Source: Ancylobacter rudongensis
Lineage (GTDB): Bacteria > Pseudomonadota > Alphaproteobacteria > Rhizobiales > Xanthobacteraceae
Assembly (NCBI RefSeq): GCF_900100155.1
Contig: NZ_FMTP01000002.1
Coordinates: forward strand, 1 to 64,000
DNA length: 64,000 nucleotides
Direction: 5' to 3'
Part shown: positions 1 through 8,406 of the stretch, in pieces
Numbering within the stretch: position 1 is the stretch's first letter
Layout of the letters: every line of letters starts with the position of its first letter
Program-made: the position numbers and the translations under genes
Notes under the pieces: model-generated
What the model was told of the DNA's origin: nothing
The model's input: the letters and a program-made list of their open reading frames with translations, nothing else
The model's database searches: none

Positions 1-341
1 GCAGCGGACGTCACCACTTCTTTCCCAGCAGATCCTTCAGCGCGACGTTGTCCAACATGGCGTCGGCGAGCATGCGCTTCAGCTTGGCGTTCTCATCCTC
101 GAGCGCCCGCAGCCGTTTGGCCTCCGACACATCCATCCCGCCGAAACGGGCCTTCCACTTGTAGATGCTGGCGTCACTGACCCCGTGCTTCCGGCACAGG
201 TCCGAGACCGGCACCCCAGCCTCGTGCTCCTTCAGGATGCCGATGATCTGCTCTTCCGTGAAGCGGCTGCGCCTCATGTCCTGGTCCTCTAAATGGGCCA
301 GAACGAACTTCAATCTGGATTAGACAGGAGGGGCAACGTCA
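1..341 (-). mobile_element. IS3-family insertion sequence, right end only
   Basis: The element carries orfA on the minus strand and runs off the left edge of the window, so orfB and the far end are not visible. The inner end is inferred at about 341, where the matB reading frame stops matching its family and a minus-strand end beginning TGACGTTGCC starts; IS3-type ends commonly begin with TG. The matching inverted repeat and any 3-4 bp target duplication would lie outside the window. The element splits matB. Confidence 0.75.
11..277 (-). CDS. IS3-family transposase OrfA
   Basis: This 88-residue protein has a basic helix-turn-helix N-terminus (MRRSRFTEEQIIGILKEHEA) of the transposase IS3/IS911 (HTH_Tnp_1) type. 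A leucine-rich coiled region follows (LRALEDENAKLKRMLAD), which in this family mediates multimerisation. I chose the ATG at 277; the frame is open to 313 but the family starts at MRRSRF. OrfA normally works as an OrfAB fusion made by -1 frameshifting near its 3' end; orfB should lie immediately left of position 1 and cannot be seen. The frame itself is intact. Confidence 0.9.
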   Translation of the reverse strand: MRRSRFTEEQIIGILKEHEAGVPVSDLCRKHGVSDASIYKWKARFGGMDVSEAKRLRALEDENAKLKRMLADAMLDNVALKDLLGKKW

Positions 342-820
342 GCGGCGAGGTCATCCGGCCCGCGCGGCACGTTCTCGAAGCTGGTGCGGCAGGCATCCGC
401 CGCCGCGCGCAGCGTGCCCTGGCCGGCCGCATCGAGCGTGACGATCTGCGCCACGCCCCGGGCGCGGGCGATCGGCGCCAGCGCCGCCTCCGTGGCCGGA
501 TCGCAGACGAAGATCGCCGGTTCGGCGTCACCGAGGAAATAGTCGACCTCGGGCGGGGTGTAGCCGGTGTTGAGCGGCAGGAACACGCCGCCGGCCCGCA
601 CCGTGCCGAGATAGGCGAACACCGCCTCCAGGCTCTTCTCCGCCTGCAGCGCCACCCGGTCGCCGGGCTTCAGCCCCAGCGCCAGCAGCGCGTTGGCATA
701 CTGCGCGGTGCGCCGCTCAAGCGCGGCATAGGTGAGGATCGTGCCGTCCGCCGTCTCGGCGAAAGGGCGGGCGGGGTCGGTGGCGCCGGCCCGCAGCGTG
801 TCGATCAGGTGATTGGGCAT
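342..820 (-). pseudogene. matB: malonyl-CoA synthetase N-terminal fragment, interrupted by IS3 element
   Basis: About 160 residues match the N-terminal part of the ANL superfamily, starting MPNHLIDTLRAG and including GDRVALQAEKS and GGVFLPLNTGYTPPEVDYFL, which are typical of malonyl-CoA synthetase (MatB, malonate + CoA + ATP). The complete enzyme is about 500 residues. Here the frame leaves the family just before the expected P-loop (YTSGTTGRSKG) because the IS begins; translation would run through a few IS codons to a stop at 320. The 3' part may survive beyond the IS outside the window. The fragment cannot adenylate substrate. The family call is good; the exact substrate is inferred. Confidence 0.8.
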
Positions 821-830
821 GGGTTGGCCG

Positions 831-2228
831 TCACGGGCACGAGGTGATCGGCCCGCCCACGCCGGCGCCCGGCGTTGCCGCCGCGAGCGTGGTGGATGGC
901 ACCTGTGCCGCCGCGCCCGTTTCGGCGGAAGCGAGCCGGGGGCAGGTCGCCGTCAGGCCAAGCGAGGCGACATAGGAGGCGCGGATCGTCGTGTTGGCGA
1001 AGCGGGCCTTGGCGATGTAGTCGCGCAAGGTGGCCGCCACCGCTTCGCGCGAGGGCTTTTCCATCCCCTCCCACTGGCTCTTCGGCACGCTGCCGAACAG
1101 GGCGATGGCGTCCCAGCCCTGCGGGCGGGTGATCGAGGAGACGGTGGAGGGCGTGTCGAGGTTCTTGTAGGTCCAGAAGCTCCAGCCGAGGCCGAAGCGC
1201 TCATTGAGCGTGCGGAACTTCTCGTTCCAGTCATCGTTCAGCTCGCCGGTCTCGCCGATGAAGATCGGCACCTGCCAGCGATTGGCGAAGTTGACGTATT
1301 TCTGGATCGAGCTGCGCTGCGGACCGGCCCAGAACATATGGTAGGTGTAGCCGAGATTATCGGCGAAGGGCGGGCCGAACACGTCGAAATTGGTGCTCCA
1401 CTGCGCGCCCGCCAGCATGATCGGGTGGTTGGGATCGACCGCGCGGATCGCCTCCACCAGCTCGCGATAGAACGGCTCCAGCCGCGAATTCAGGAAATCC
1501 GTGTCGTGATAGGGGGTGATCGGCTCGTTGAGCAGATCGTAGCCCAGCACCGCCGTCTCGTCCTTGTAGCGCTCGGCGATGGCGCGCCACATGGTGAGCG
1601 TGCGGCGACGGTATTCCGGGACATAGAAGGTGAGCGGGTAGCCCACCCCGTCATCATGGTTCACGCCGGTCTGCCCGCCGGGGGCGGCGTGGATGTCGAG
1701 GATGAGCTTGATGCCGTGCGCCTTGGCCCAGCCGACCAGCCGGTCGATGCGCGCCCAGCCCTCGCCATCCGGGTCCACCTGGTCGGGGTTGGCCGGATCG
1801 AGGAAGAACTTCCAGTGCAGCGGCACCCGGACCGTGGTGAAGCCGGAGGCGGCGAGGAAGGCGACGTCGTCTTCCTGGATATAGGCCTCGCGGAAATCCT
1901 TCCAGAAGCGCGCCGCCTCTTCCGGCCCGGCGAGATACTCGATCACGTCCTCGATATCCTGCGGCGAGCGCTGGACCGTGAACTTGAACATATAGCCTTC
2001 CGGCAGCAGCCAGTTGCCGAAGCTCATGCCCTTGATGTGAAAGGTCGATCCGTCCGGATTGACGAAGCGCGTGCCCTCCGCCCGGATGAAGCCGGGCGCG
2101 GCCGGCAGGGCCGCGGCACCGGGCGTGACCGAAGGCGCCGCCGGTGCGGCCGGCGGCTCGGTCAGCGCCAGCGCGGGCGCGGCGGCGAGGAGGAGGGCGG
2201 TGGCGAGGGGAAGGGCGCAGCGGATCAT
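831..2228 (-). CDS. secreted glycoside hydrolase family 5 (cellulase-like)
   Basis: The 465-residue protein begins with a signal peptide (MIRCALPLATALLLAAAPAL, cleavage near residue 21) and a short Pro/Ala linker, then a GH5 TIM barrel. The catalytic acid/base is visible in LLNEP (Glu235) and the nucleophile in IFIGETGEL (Glu326). Family members hydrolyse beta-1,4 or beta-1,3 glucans and other beta-glycans; the exact substrate cannot be read from sequence. It is exported to periplasm or medium. It ends 10 bp before the matB start and is divergent from the nitroreductase gene. A GH1 enzyme lies 3 kb away, so the two may act in sequence on beta-glucosides. Confidence 0.88.
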   Translation of the reverse strand: MIRCALPLATALLLAAAPALALTEPPAAPAAPSVTPGAAALPAAPGFIRAEGTRFVNPDGSTFHIKGMSFGNWLLPEGYMFKFTVQRSPQDIEDVIEYLAGPEEAARFWKDFREAYIQEDDVAFLAASGFTTVRVPLHWKFFLDPANPDQVDPDGEGWARIDRLVGWAKAHGIKLILDIHAAPGGQTGVNHDDGVGYPLTFYVPEYRRRTLTMWRAIAERYKDETAVLGYDLLNEPITPYHDTDFLNSRLEPFYRELVEAIRAVDPNHPIMLAGAQWSTNFDVFGPPFADNLGYTYHMFWAGPQRSSIQKYVNFANRWQVPIFIGETGELNDDWNEKFRTLNERFGLGWSFWTYKNLDTPSTVSSITRPQGWDAIALFGSVPKSQWEGMEKPSREAVAATLRDYIAKARFANTTIRASYVASLGLTATCPRLASAETGAAAQVPSTTLAAATPGAGVGGPITSCP

Positions 2229-2374
2229 GGGGGCAACCTAGTAAAGCCCGCGCGCGGCGGCAATCGCTGGAACACGCGCGGCGGGCCACGCCGGCCGATT
2301 TTCGCGCGCCGTTGAGGCCGATCAAGCATGCCCCGCCCGCCTGCGCCTAGGCTGCGGGCCAAGGGAAGATCAGC

Positions 2375-3466
2375 ATGAACAGACGGCACTTGCTCATCGC
2401 CGGGGCCGGCGGCGTGGCGGCGGTCGCCGCCGGCGGCGGACTGGCATGGCGCCATACCGTCGGCAGCACGGGGGCCTATGAGCGCTACAGCGCGGAACTG
2501 CGGGCGCCGCTGCCCAACGACCCGCCGGTTCTCGACCTCGTCCGCACCGCCACCCTCGCCGCCAGCGGCCACAACACCCAGCCCTGGCGATTCCGGCTCA
2601 CGCCGGGCACGATCGAGCTGCTGCCGGATCTCACCCGGGCGACGCCGGTGGTCGATCCCGTCGACCACCATCTGTTCGTCAGTCTGGGCTGCGCCGCCGA
2701 GACGCTGGCCATTGCCGGGGCTGCAACTGGCCGGCCGGGCGAGTTCAGCACCGCGCCGGAGGGCAGCCTGCGCTACAGCTTCGCCCCCGCGCCGCCACGA
2801 CCGGACCCGCTGTTCGCCGCCATCGCCCGGCGCCAGAGCACGCGCACGCTCTATGACGGGCGCCCCGTCCCGAATGAGGCGCTGGCGCGCCTGCAACAGG
2901 CGGGCACGCGGGAGGGCGTGCGCTGCGTGCTGCTGACCGAGCGCCCCCGCCTCGACCAGCTGCGCGACCTGACGCTCGCGGGCAACGAGGCGCAGATGCG
3001 CGACCCCGCTTTTCTGGCTGAGCTGAAGCACTGGTTGCGCTTCAACCCGGCCAGCGCCATGCGCCATGGCGACGGGCTCTATGCGGCCGCAAACGACAGC
3101 CCGCCGCTGCCGGACTGGCTCGGGCCGCGCGCCTTCGACCTGTTCGTCACCCCCGCCGCCGAGAACGAGAAATATGCCCGGCAGATCGATTCTTCGCCCG
3201 GAATCGCGATCTTCTTCGCCGATCAGGCCGACCGCGCCCATTGGATCGAGGTTGGCCGCGCCTGCCAGCGCTTCGCCCTCGCCGCCACCGCGCAGGGGCT
3301 GAAGCTGGCCTGCCTCAACCAGGCGGTGGAAGTGGCGCGGCTGCGGCCGGAACTCGCCGCGCTCGCCGGCGAACCGGGCCTGCGGCCGGACATGGTGATG
3401 CGCTTCGGCTATGGCCCGACCCTGCCCTTCGCGCCCCGCCGCCCGGTGGCTGAGGTGCTGGCGTGA
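2375..3466 (+). CDS. exported Acg-like nitroreductase-family protein
   Basis: The 363-residue protein starts with an RR-containing, Tat-like leader (MNRRHLLIAGAGGVAAVAAG). Its body resembles the Acg branch of flavin nitroreductases: an N-terminal half with SGHNTQPWRF and a second half with ARRQSTRTLYDGRPV, two degenerate nitroreductase folds. Acg proteins bind FMN but many lack turnover and are proposed to sequester flavin. The leader suggests a folded, cofactor-loaded export substrate. It is divergent from the GH5 gene and followed by the GntP permease with a 167-bp gap. The substrate is unknown. Confidence 0.75.
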   Translation: MNRRHLLIAGAGGVAAVAAGGGLAWRHTVGSTGAYERYSAELRAPLPNDPPVLDLVRTATLAASGHNTQPWRFRLTPGTIELLPDLTRATPVVDPVDHHLFVSLGCAAETLAIAGAATGRPGEFSTAPEGSLRYSFAPAPPRPDPLFAAIARRQSTRTLYDGRPVPNEALARLQQAGTREGVRCVLLTERPRLDQLRDLTLAGNEAQMRDPAFLAELKHWLRFNPASAMRHGDGLYAAANDSPPLPDWLGPRAFDLFVTPAAENEKYARQIDSSPGIAIFFADQADRAHWIEVGRACQRFALAATAQGLKLACLNQAVEVARLRPELAALAGEPGLRPDMVMRFGYGPTLPFAPRRPVAEVLA

Positions 3467-3633
3467 GGCGCGCGGGCGGGGGGAGAGCCGCACCCGGGCC
3501 GGGGGTAACGTGGTGAAGCTTCGCCACGTCGGCGCGATCATCCGTCTCGCCACGGTGACAGCGCCCGCCGGGCGGGCTAAGCGTGAGACCCGCCGCCGCT
3601 GCCGCTTCCCTCCGGTCCCGTGTTCCCCGCCCC

Positions 3634-4971
3634 ATGTCCTATCTCATCTACGCCGCCATCCTCGTCGCCGTCGTCGCCTTGTTCGCGCTGATCACGGCGC
3701 GCGGGCGGGTGCATCCGTTCATCGCTCTGGTGCTGGCGGCGTTCGCCTTCAACCAGGGGGTGGGCTGGTCGCTGAGCTTCGTGGTCAAGTCGTTCTCGGT
3801 CGGCTTCGGCCAGACGCTGGCGGCGCTCGGCGTCGTGGTGGTGACGGGGGCGCTGCTGGCGGAGATCGCCGACGGGACAGGTGCCACGGCGCGGCTGCAG
3901 CAGATGGCGCGCGGCTGGCGCACCCGCTCCGGCCCGCTCGCGCTGCTCGGGCTGATCGGCGGCATGGCCTCGACCCCGGCGGCGGCGTTCGCGGTACTGA
4001 ACCCGCTGCGGCGCGGCATTGGCGGCGACAGCCCGCGCTCGGCACTGACGCTGGGCCTCGCGCTCTCGGCCGGGCACGCTCTCCTCATTCCCGCCCCCAC
4101 CGTGCTGGCGAGCCTCACCATATTGCGCGCCGATTGGGGGCTGGCGGTCGCCGTCGGCCTGCCGCTGGCGCTGATCGCCGGCGCCTTCGGTGCGCTGTTC
4201 GCCCGTGGCTGCGCCAGCGGCGCGCCGAACCCGCTCGACACCACGGTCGGAATCGCGGGCGCAACGATGCACGCGCCGCGTCGCGGGGCGCTGGCGCTGC
4301 TCATCGTCAGCCTCGTGCTGGTGGCGATGCTGATCGTGCAGGCGCTGGGCGACATCGCTTCCGAACCCTTCGGCGGCGGCAATGACCGGCATTTCATCCT
4401 GGCGCTGGGCAATCCGGTGCTGCTGCTGGTGGTGGGCGTCGGCCTGCTGCTGCTGCTGAGCTGGAGCTGGGAAAAGGGCGGCCTCTCCGAGGCCGGCTGG
4501 GCCGGGCGGGCGCTGACCAAGGTGGCGCCGCTGCTGCTCATCCTCGGCGCCGCCGGCGGCCTCGCCAAGGTGGCGCAGGATGTCGGCATGGCTGACATGA
4601 CCGCCGAATATCTCATTCCCCTCGCCCCGGCCTCCGGCGCGCTGGTGCTGGTGTTGCCCTTCGCGCTGGCCGCCGTGATCAAGACGCTGCAGGGCTCCTC
4701 TCTGGTCGCCGCCATCACGGCCGCCGGGATGATGATGGAACTGGCCGCCCCACTCGGGCTGGGCGACCCGATGGGGCGCGTTCTGGCCGCACTGGCGGTG
4801 AGCGCCGGTGCCATGACCGTGCCGCAGATCAATGACGGACTGTTCTGGCTGGTGACGCGGGCCGGGCGCTTCACCCCGCCGGCGGCGCTGGCGCGGCTCT
4901 CGGGTGGCGTGCTGCTGCAGAGCGGGGTGATCCTCGCCGGCCTCGTCGCCCTGCGCGCCGCCACCGCCTGA
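3634..4971 (+). CDS. GntP-family permease (gluconate/organic acid:H+ symporter)
   Basis: About 445 residues form 12 or more hydrophobic segments with GntP-family landmarks such as LALLGLIGGMASTPAAAFAVLNPL, SAGHALLIPAPT and the late LPFALAAVIKTLQGSSLVA. GntP transporters import gluconate or related sugar acids and short organic acids with protons across the inner membrane. I chose the ATG at 3634 (MSYLIYAAIL), where the first membrane segment starts; an upstream start at 3583 would add 17 Pro/Ala/Arg-rich residues. The adjacent beta-glucosidase (29 bp downstream) suggests a shared sugar-derived substrate, but this is inference. Confidence 0.85.
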   Translation: MSYLIYAAILVAVVALFALITARGRVHPFIALVLAAFAFNQGVGWSLSFVVKSFSVGFGQTLAALGVVVVTGALLAEIADGTGATARLQQMARGWRTRSGPLALLGLIGGMASTPAAAFAVLNPLRRGIGGDSPRSALTLGLALSAGHALLIPAPTVLASLTILRADWGLAVAVGLPLALIAGAFGALFARGCASGAPNPLDTTVGIAGATMHAPRRGALALLIVSLVLVAMLIVQALGDIASEPFGGGNDRHFILALGNPVLLLVVGVGLLLLLSWSWEKGGLSEAGWAGRALTKVAPLLLILGAAGGLAKVAQDVGMADMTAEYLIPLAPASGALVLVLPFALAAVIKTLQGSSLVAAITAAGMMMELAAPLGLGDPMGRVLAALAVSAGAMTVPQINDGLFWLVTRAGRFTPPAALARLSGGVLLQSGVILAGLVALRAATA

Positions 4972-5000
4972 GGAATTGTCTGCTCGAGGAATCCGCGCCG

Positions 5001-6452
5001 ATGCTGCGCCGCCGTGACCTGCTGCTCTCCGCCCTTGCCGCCGCCAGCCTGCCCGCTTTGCCCCTGCCGACGCGCGCGCAAACCGCCGCCGCCGCGCCGC
5101 TGCTGCCGGCCGGCACGCCGCGCCTGCCGGCGGATTTCGTCTGGGGCGCCTCCACCTCCGCCTATCAGATCGAGGGCGCGGTGACGGAGGGCGGGCGCAA
5201 GCCCTCGATCTGGGACGTGTTCGCCCACACGCCCGGCCGCATCGCCGACGGCACCACGGGCGACGTCGCCTGCGACCACTATCACCGCTACGCCGACGAC
5301 GTGGCGCTGATGGGCGATCTCGGCTTCCAGGCCTACCGCTTCTCGCTCGCCTGGCCGCGGGTGATGCCCGAGGGCACCGGCCCGGTAAACGCGGCCGGGC
5401 TCGATTTCTACGACCGGCTGGTGGATTCGCTGCTGGCGCGCGGCATCCAGCCCATGGCCTGCCTCTACCATTGGGATTTGCCGCAGGCGCTGCAGGAACG
5501 CGGCGGCTGGCGCAATCGCGACATCGCCCATTGGTTCGCCGACTATGCGACCGCCGCCATCGGCCGGCTCGGCGACCGGGTGAAGCCGTGGGCGATGCTG
5601 AACGAGCCCTCGGTGCACGCCATTTTCGGCCATGGCTTCGGCAATCACGCGCCGGGGCTGACCGGCTGGGACAGCTATGTGAAGGCGCAGCACCATCTCA
5701 ACCTGGCGCAGGGCACCGGCATCGCCGCCGCCCGCGCGCTGCGCGCCGACCTGAAGCTCGGCACGGTGCTGTCGCTGCAGCCGATCTTTCCGGCCTCCCA
5801 GGACCCGGCCGACATCGCCGCGGCCGCGCGCTTCGATGCCTGCTGGAACACGATCAACCTCGACCCGCTGTTCCATGGCCGCTACCCCGACCTGTTCGCG
5901 GAGGATTTCGCGCCGCTGGTGAAGCCCGGCGACCTGGAGACGATCCGCGCCCCGATCGACTTCCTCGGGGTGAACTATTATGGCCCGTCCTACATCAAGC
6001 ACGACCCCAACGCCTTTCTCGGCCAAGCGAGCTGGGGCGCGCTGCCGCCCAATACGCCGCAGACGCTGCTGGGCTGGCCGATCAGCGCGCAGGGCATGGT
6101 CGACGTGCTGGCGCGGCTGCGCGACGCCTATGGCAACCCGCCGGTCTTCATCACCGAGAACGGCGCCTGCTATGAGGACCCCGCCCCGGTGGACGGTGTG
6201 GTGCAGGACCCCGCGCGCACCGAGTATATCCGCGCCCATCTGGTGGCGGCGGGCCAGGCGATCGCGCAGGGTTGCGCGCTGAAGGGCTATTATGTCTGGT
6301 CGCTGCTCGATAATTTCGAATGGGCCGAGGGCGAGCGGCGGCGCTTCGGCGTGGTGCGGGTGGATTTCGCCAGCCAGCAGCGCACGCCGAAAGCCTCCGG
6401 CCTGTATCTTTCCCAGCTGATGAAGGCCGCGCGCGCCGGCGCGGCGCCGTGA
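5001..6452 (+). CDS. secreted GH1 beta-glucosidase
   Basis: The 483-residue protein has an N-terminal RRR-containing, possibly Tat leader (MLRRRDLLLSALAAASLPAL, cleavage near ALPTRA-Q), then a complete GH1 barrel starting at PADFVWGASTSAYQIEGA. The acid/base is in LNEPSVHAI (Glu202) and the nucleophile in FITENGAC (Glu386); the aglycone region YVWSLLDNFEWAEG is intact. It should hydrolyse terminal beta-glucosides. Most bacterial GH1 enzymes are cytoplasmic, so a leader is less usual. It lies 29 bp after the GntP permease, and the pair is probably co-transcribed. Confidence 0.9.
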   Translation: MLRRRDLLLSALAAASLPALPLPTRAQTAAAAPLLPAGTPRLPADFVWGASTSAYQIEGAVTEGGRKPSIWDVFAHTPGRIADGTTGDVACDHYHRYADDVALMGDLGFQAYRFSLAWPRVMPEGTGPVNAAGLDFYDRLVDSLLARGIQPMACLYHWDLPQALQERGGWRNRDIAHWFADYATAAIGRLGDRVKPWAMLNEPSVHAIFGHGFGNHAPGLTGWDSYVKAQHHLNLAQGTGIAAARALRADLKLGTVLSLQPIFPASQDPADIAAAARFDACWNTINLDPLFHGRYPDLFAEDFAPLVKPGDLETIRAPIDFLGVNYYGPSYIKHDPNAFLGQASWGALPPNTPQTLLGWPISAQGMVDVLARLRDAYGNPPVFITENGACYEDPAPVDGVVQDPARTEYIRAHLVAAGQAIAQGCALKGYYVWSLLDNFEWAEGERRRFGVVRVDFASQQRTPKASGLYLSQLMKAARAGAAP

Positions 6453-6585
6453 GGTAGCCCTTTAGGGAAGTGACATGCGCCGGACACATATGTCGGTCAT
6501 TTGACGGCGGGTGCCCCAGCGGCCCTTTCTATGTGATACCTAACGCACCGGCCCACGGGCCGAGACACGAGACAGAGCAGCCAGC

Positions 6586-6855
6586 ATGCAGACAGACGAT
6601 CCCGCCGTCGCCGAAATCGTCGACTTCATCTCCGGCGAAGTCGGGGTCGACAAGAGCCTCCTGACCCCGGAGACGCCGGTGGCGGAGCTGGGCATCTCCT
6701 CGCTCGACCTGATCGAGACCATCTTCAAGCTGGAAGGCCGTTTCGGCATCGAGATTCCCAATGACGGCCCGCTCAGCGGCAATGACGTGACGGTGGGCAC
6801 GCTGGTCGACCATGTCGCCGAGCTGCTGGCGGCGCAGAAGGGCAAGACCGCCTGA
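6586..6855 (+). CDS. acyl carrier protein
   Basis: The 89-residue acidic protein has the phosphopantetheine attachment motif in ELGISSLDLIETIFKLE, where the Ser before LDL carries the arm. It fits the ACP/PCP fold across its whole length. The stop overlaps the next gene's ATG (TGATG), so it is translationally coupled to the ketosynthase. This is not the housekeeping acpP context (no fabD/fabG/fabF neighbours). It is a dedicated carrier for a short specialised pathway of unknown product; a nodF-like role is only an analogy. Confidence 0.88.
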   Translation: MQTDDPAVAEIVDFISGEVGVDKSLLTPETPVAELGISSLDLIETIFKLEGRFGIEIPNDGPLSGNDVTVGTLVDHVAELLAAQKGKTA

Positions 6856-8081
6856 TGCCGGATCGCCGCATGAGTTCGCGCGTCGCCGTCACCGGGCTGG
6901 GCTCGCTTTCGGCGCTGGGCAATGACGTCTCCGCCCATCTCGCCGGCCTGCGCGCCGGCACGGTGGGCATTGGCGAGACGCGCGGCGTCGACGTCTCCTC
7001 GATGAAGACCAAGATTTCCGCCGAGGTACGCGGCTTCGTGCCGGAAGAGCATTTCGAGCCGCGCCAACTCGGCCTGCTCGACCGCACCGCGCAATTCGCC
7101 GTCGTCGCCGCCCGTCAGGCGCTGCTTGACGCCAGCCCGGCCTTCGAGGGCGTGGCGCGCCATCGCGTCGGCGCCATCTTCGCCGCCTCGGTCGGCTCGC
7201 ACGCGGTGGATGACAGCTACCGCAAGCTCTATGCCGAGGGCGCGGCGCGCCCGCACCCCTTCACCGTGCCGCGCGCCATGCCGAGCGGGCAGGTGAGCCA
7301 TGTGACGATGGATCTCGGCATTCACGGCCCCGCCTTCGCCATCGCCTCGGCCTGTTCCTCGGCGGCGCATGCCATCGGCACGGCCTTCCACATGGTGCGG
7401 TCCGGCATGCTGGATGTCGCCGTATCAGGCGGGGCGGAATCGCAGCTCACCTATGGCATGCTGAAGAGCTGGGAGGCGCTGCGCGTGCTGTCCCCCGATG
7501 GCTGCCGCCCCTTCTCCAAGGACCGCGCCGGCCTCGTCATCGGCGAGGGCGCAGGCGCCGTGGTGCTGGAGAACATGGACCGCGCGCTTGCCCGCGGCGC
7601 CACCATCCATGCCGAACTGGTCGGCTTCGGCATGAGCGCCGACGGCATGGACATCACCGCCCCCGACATGGCGAGCGCGGCCGCCGCGATGCGCTTCGCG
7701 CTGGAGGATGCCGGGCTGGCGCCGGAACAGATCGACTATGTCAGCGCCCATGGCACCGCCACGGTGCTGAACGACAAGACCGAGGCCGGCGCGCTGCGGC
7801 TGGTGTTCGGCGATCATCTCGCCCGGCTGCCGGTGTCGTCGTCCAAGTCGCAGTACGGCCACACCATGAACGCCTCCGGCGCGCTGGACTTCGTGACCAC
7901 GGTGCTGGCCCTGCGCGAAGGCTTCCTGCCGCCGACCATGGGCTTTCGCGAGGCAGACCCGGACTGCGCCCTCGACTGCGTGCCGAACGCGGCGCGGGAC
8001 GCGTCGATCGAGGCGGCGATTTCCTCATCCTTCGCTTTTGGCGGGCTCAACGCCGTGCTGGCGGTGAAGCGGTTCGGCTGA
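6855..8081 (+). CDS. beta-ketoacyl-ACP synthase II-like enzyme
   Basis: The 408-residue thiolase-fold condensing enzyme has the KAS I/II Cys-His-His triad: Cys167 in IASACSSAAHA, His299 in VSAHGTATVLND and His336 in SQYGHTMNASGALD. It elongates or forms an acyl chain on a carrier protein by decarboxylative Claisen condensation. The ATG at 6855 overlaps the ACP stop; an internal ATG at 6870 is an alternative. A lone ACP+KAS pair recalls nodFE and arylpolyene or other modified fatty acid systems, but no ketoreductase, dehydratase or acyltransferase is nearby, so these partners must come from elsewhere. Confidence 0.88.
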   Translation: MPDRRMSSRVAVTGLGSLSALGNDVSAHLAGLRAGTVGIGETRGVDVSSMKTKISAEVRGFVPEEHFEPRQLGLLDRTAQFAVVAARQALLDASPAFEGVARHRVGAIFAASVGSHAVDDSYRKLYAEGAARPHPFTVPRAMPSGQVSHVTMDLGIHGPAFAIASACSSAAHAIGTAFHMVRSGMLDVAVSGGAESQLTYGMLKSWEALRVLSPDGCRPFSKDRAGLVIGEGAGAVVLENMDRALARGATIHAELVGFGMSADGMDITAPDMASAAAAMRFALEDAGLAPEQIDYVSAHGTATVLNDKTEAGALRLVFGDHLARLPVSSSKSQYGHTMNASGALDFVTTVLALREGFLPPTMGFREADPDCALDCVPNAARDASIEAAISSSFAFGGLNAVLAVKRFG

Positions 8082-8121
8082 GCGGCGCCTTCCGGACCAG
8101 CCGCGCCGCTCTACCACCGTT

Positions 8122-8162
8122 CCCCGGACAAGCCGCGCCTGCGCGGCGCCGATCCGGGGCCC
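8122..8162. repeat. dispersed palindrome, CCGGA-type
   Basis: The arms CCCCGGA and TCCGGGG enclose a GC-rich core with GCGCC/GGCGC. Related copies occur at 10911-11019 and 56878-56922. Confidence 0.65.
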
Positions 8163-8355
8163 AGGGGGGGCGGGTGCGCGCGTCTCCCGGCCCCTTGCAA
8201 TCACATGGCAGGAAGAGTTGTCCGCTGGGTCCCGGCGCGGCGCTCCGGCTGCGCCTGCGCTGGGCCGGGACACGGAACCTCGCCGTCAGCCACGCCGCCC
8301 TCATCCCCGGCGTGACCCGGGGACCCCGCCGTGCCGCTTAGGGCGGTTTAAGTCT

Positions 8356-8384
8356 GGGTGGCCGGGTCAAGCCCGGCCATGAGG
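8356..8384. repeat. dispersed palindrome, GCCGGGTCAAGCCCGGC-type
   Basis: GGCCGGG and CCCGGCC arms flank TCAAG. Similar sequences occur at about 26255-26282 and in 36773-36850, always outside genes. Confidence 0.6.
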
Positions 8385-8406
8385 GAGCAACCAAAGCAGA
8401 TCCGCC

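Larger units (their letters stand above)
8082..8406. other. 325-bp gene-free stretch with two palindromic repeats
   Basis: This intergenic stretch lies between convergent genes (ketosynthase and LysR). I see no credible gene. It holds two copies of dispersed inverted repeats (listed separately at 8122 and 8356). Convergent transcripts may end here, but there is no clear T-run terminator. Confidence 0.6.

Noticed and set aside
2225-3553. 442-residue open frame on the minus strand over the nitroreductase gene
   Set aside because: The plus-strand frame has a leader and recognisable Acg-like motifs; the minus frame has none.
3648-6239. 863-residue open frame on the minus strand
   Set aside because: It runs antisense through the GntP and GH1 genes. 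It is Arg/Gly/Ala-rich low-complexity sequence without a domain, as expected from high-GC third-position bias.
6501-6535. Sigma70 promoter (TTGACG ... TATGTG) before the ACP gene
   Set aside because: The spacing between the two boxes is about 23 bp, too long; no acceptable -10 exists at 16-18 bp.
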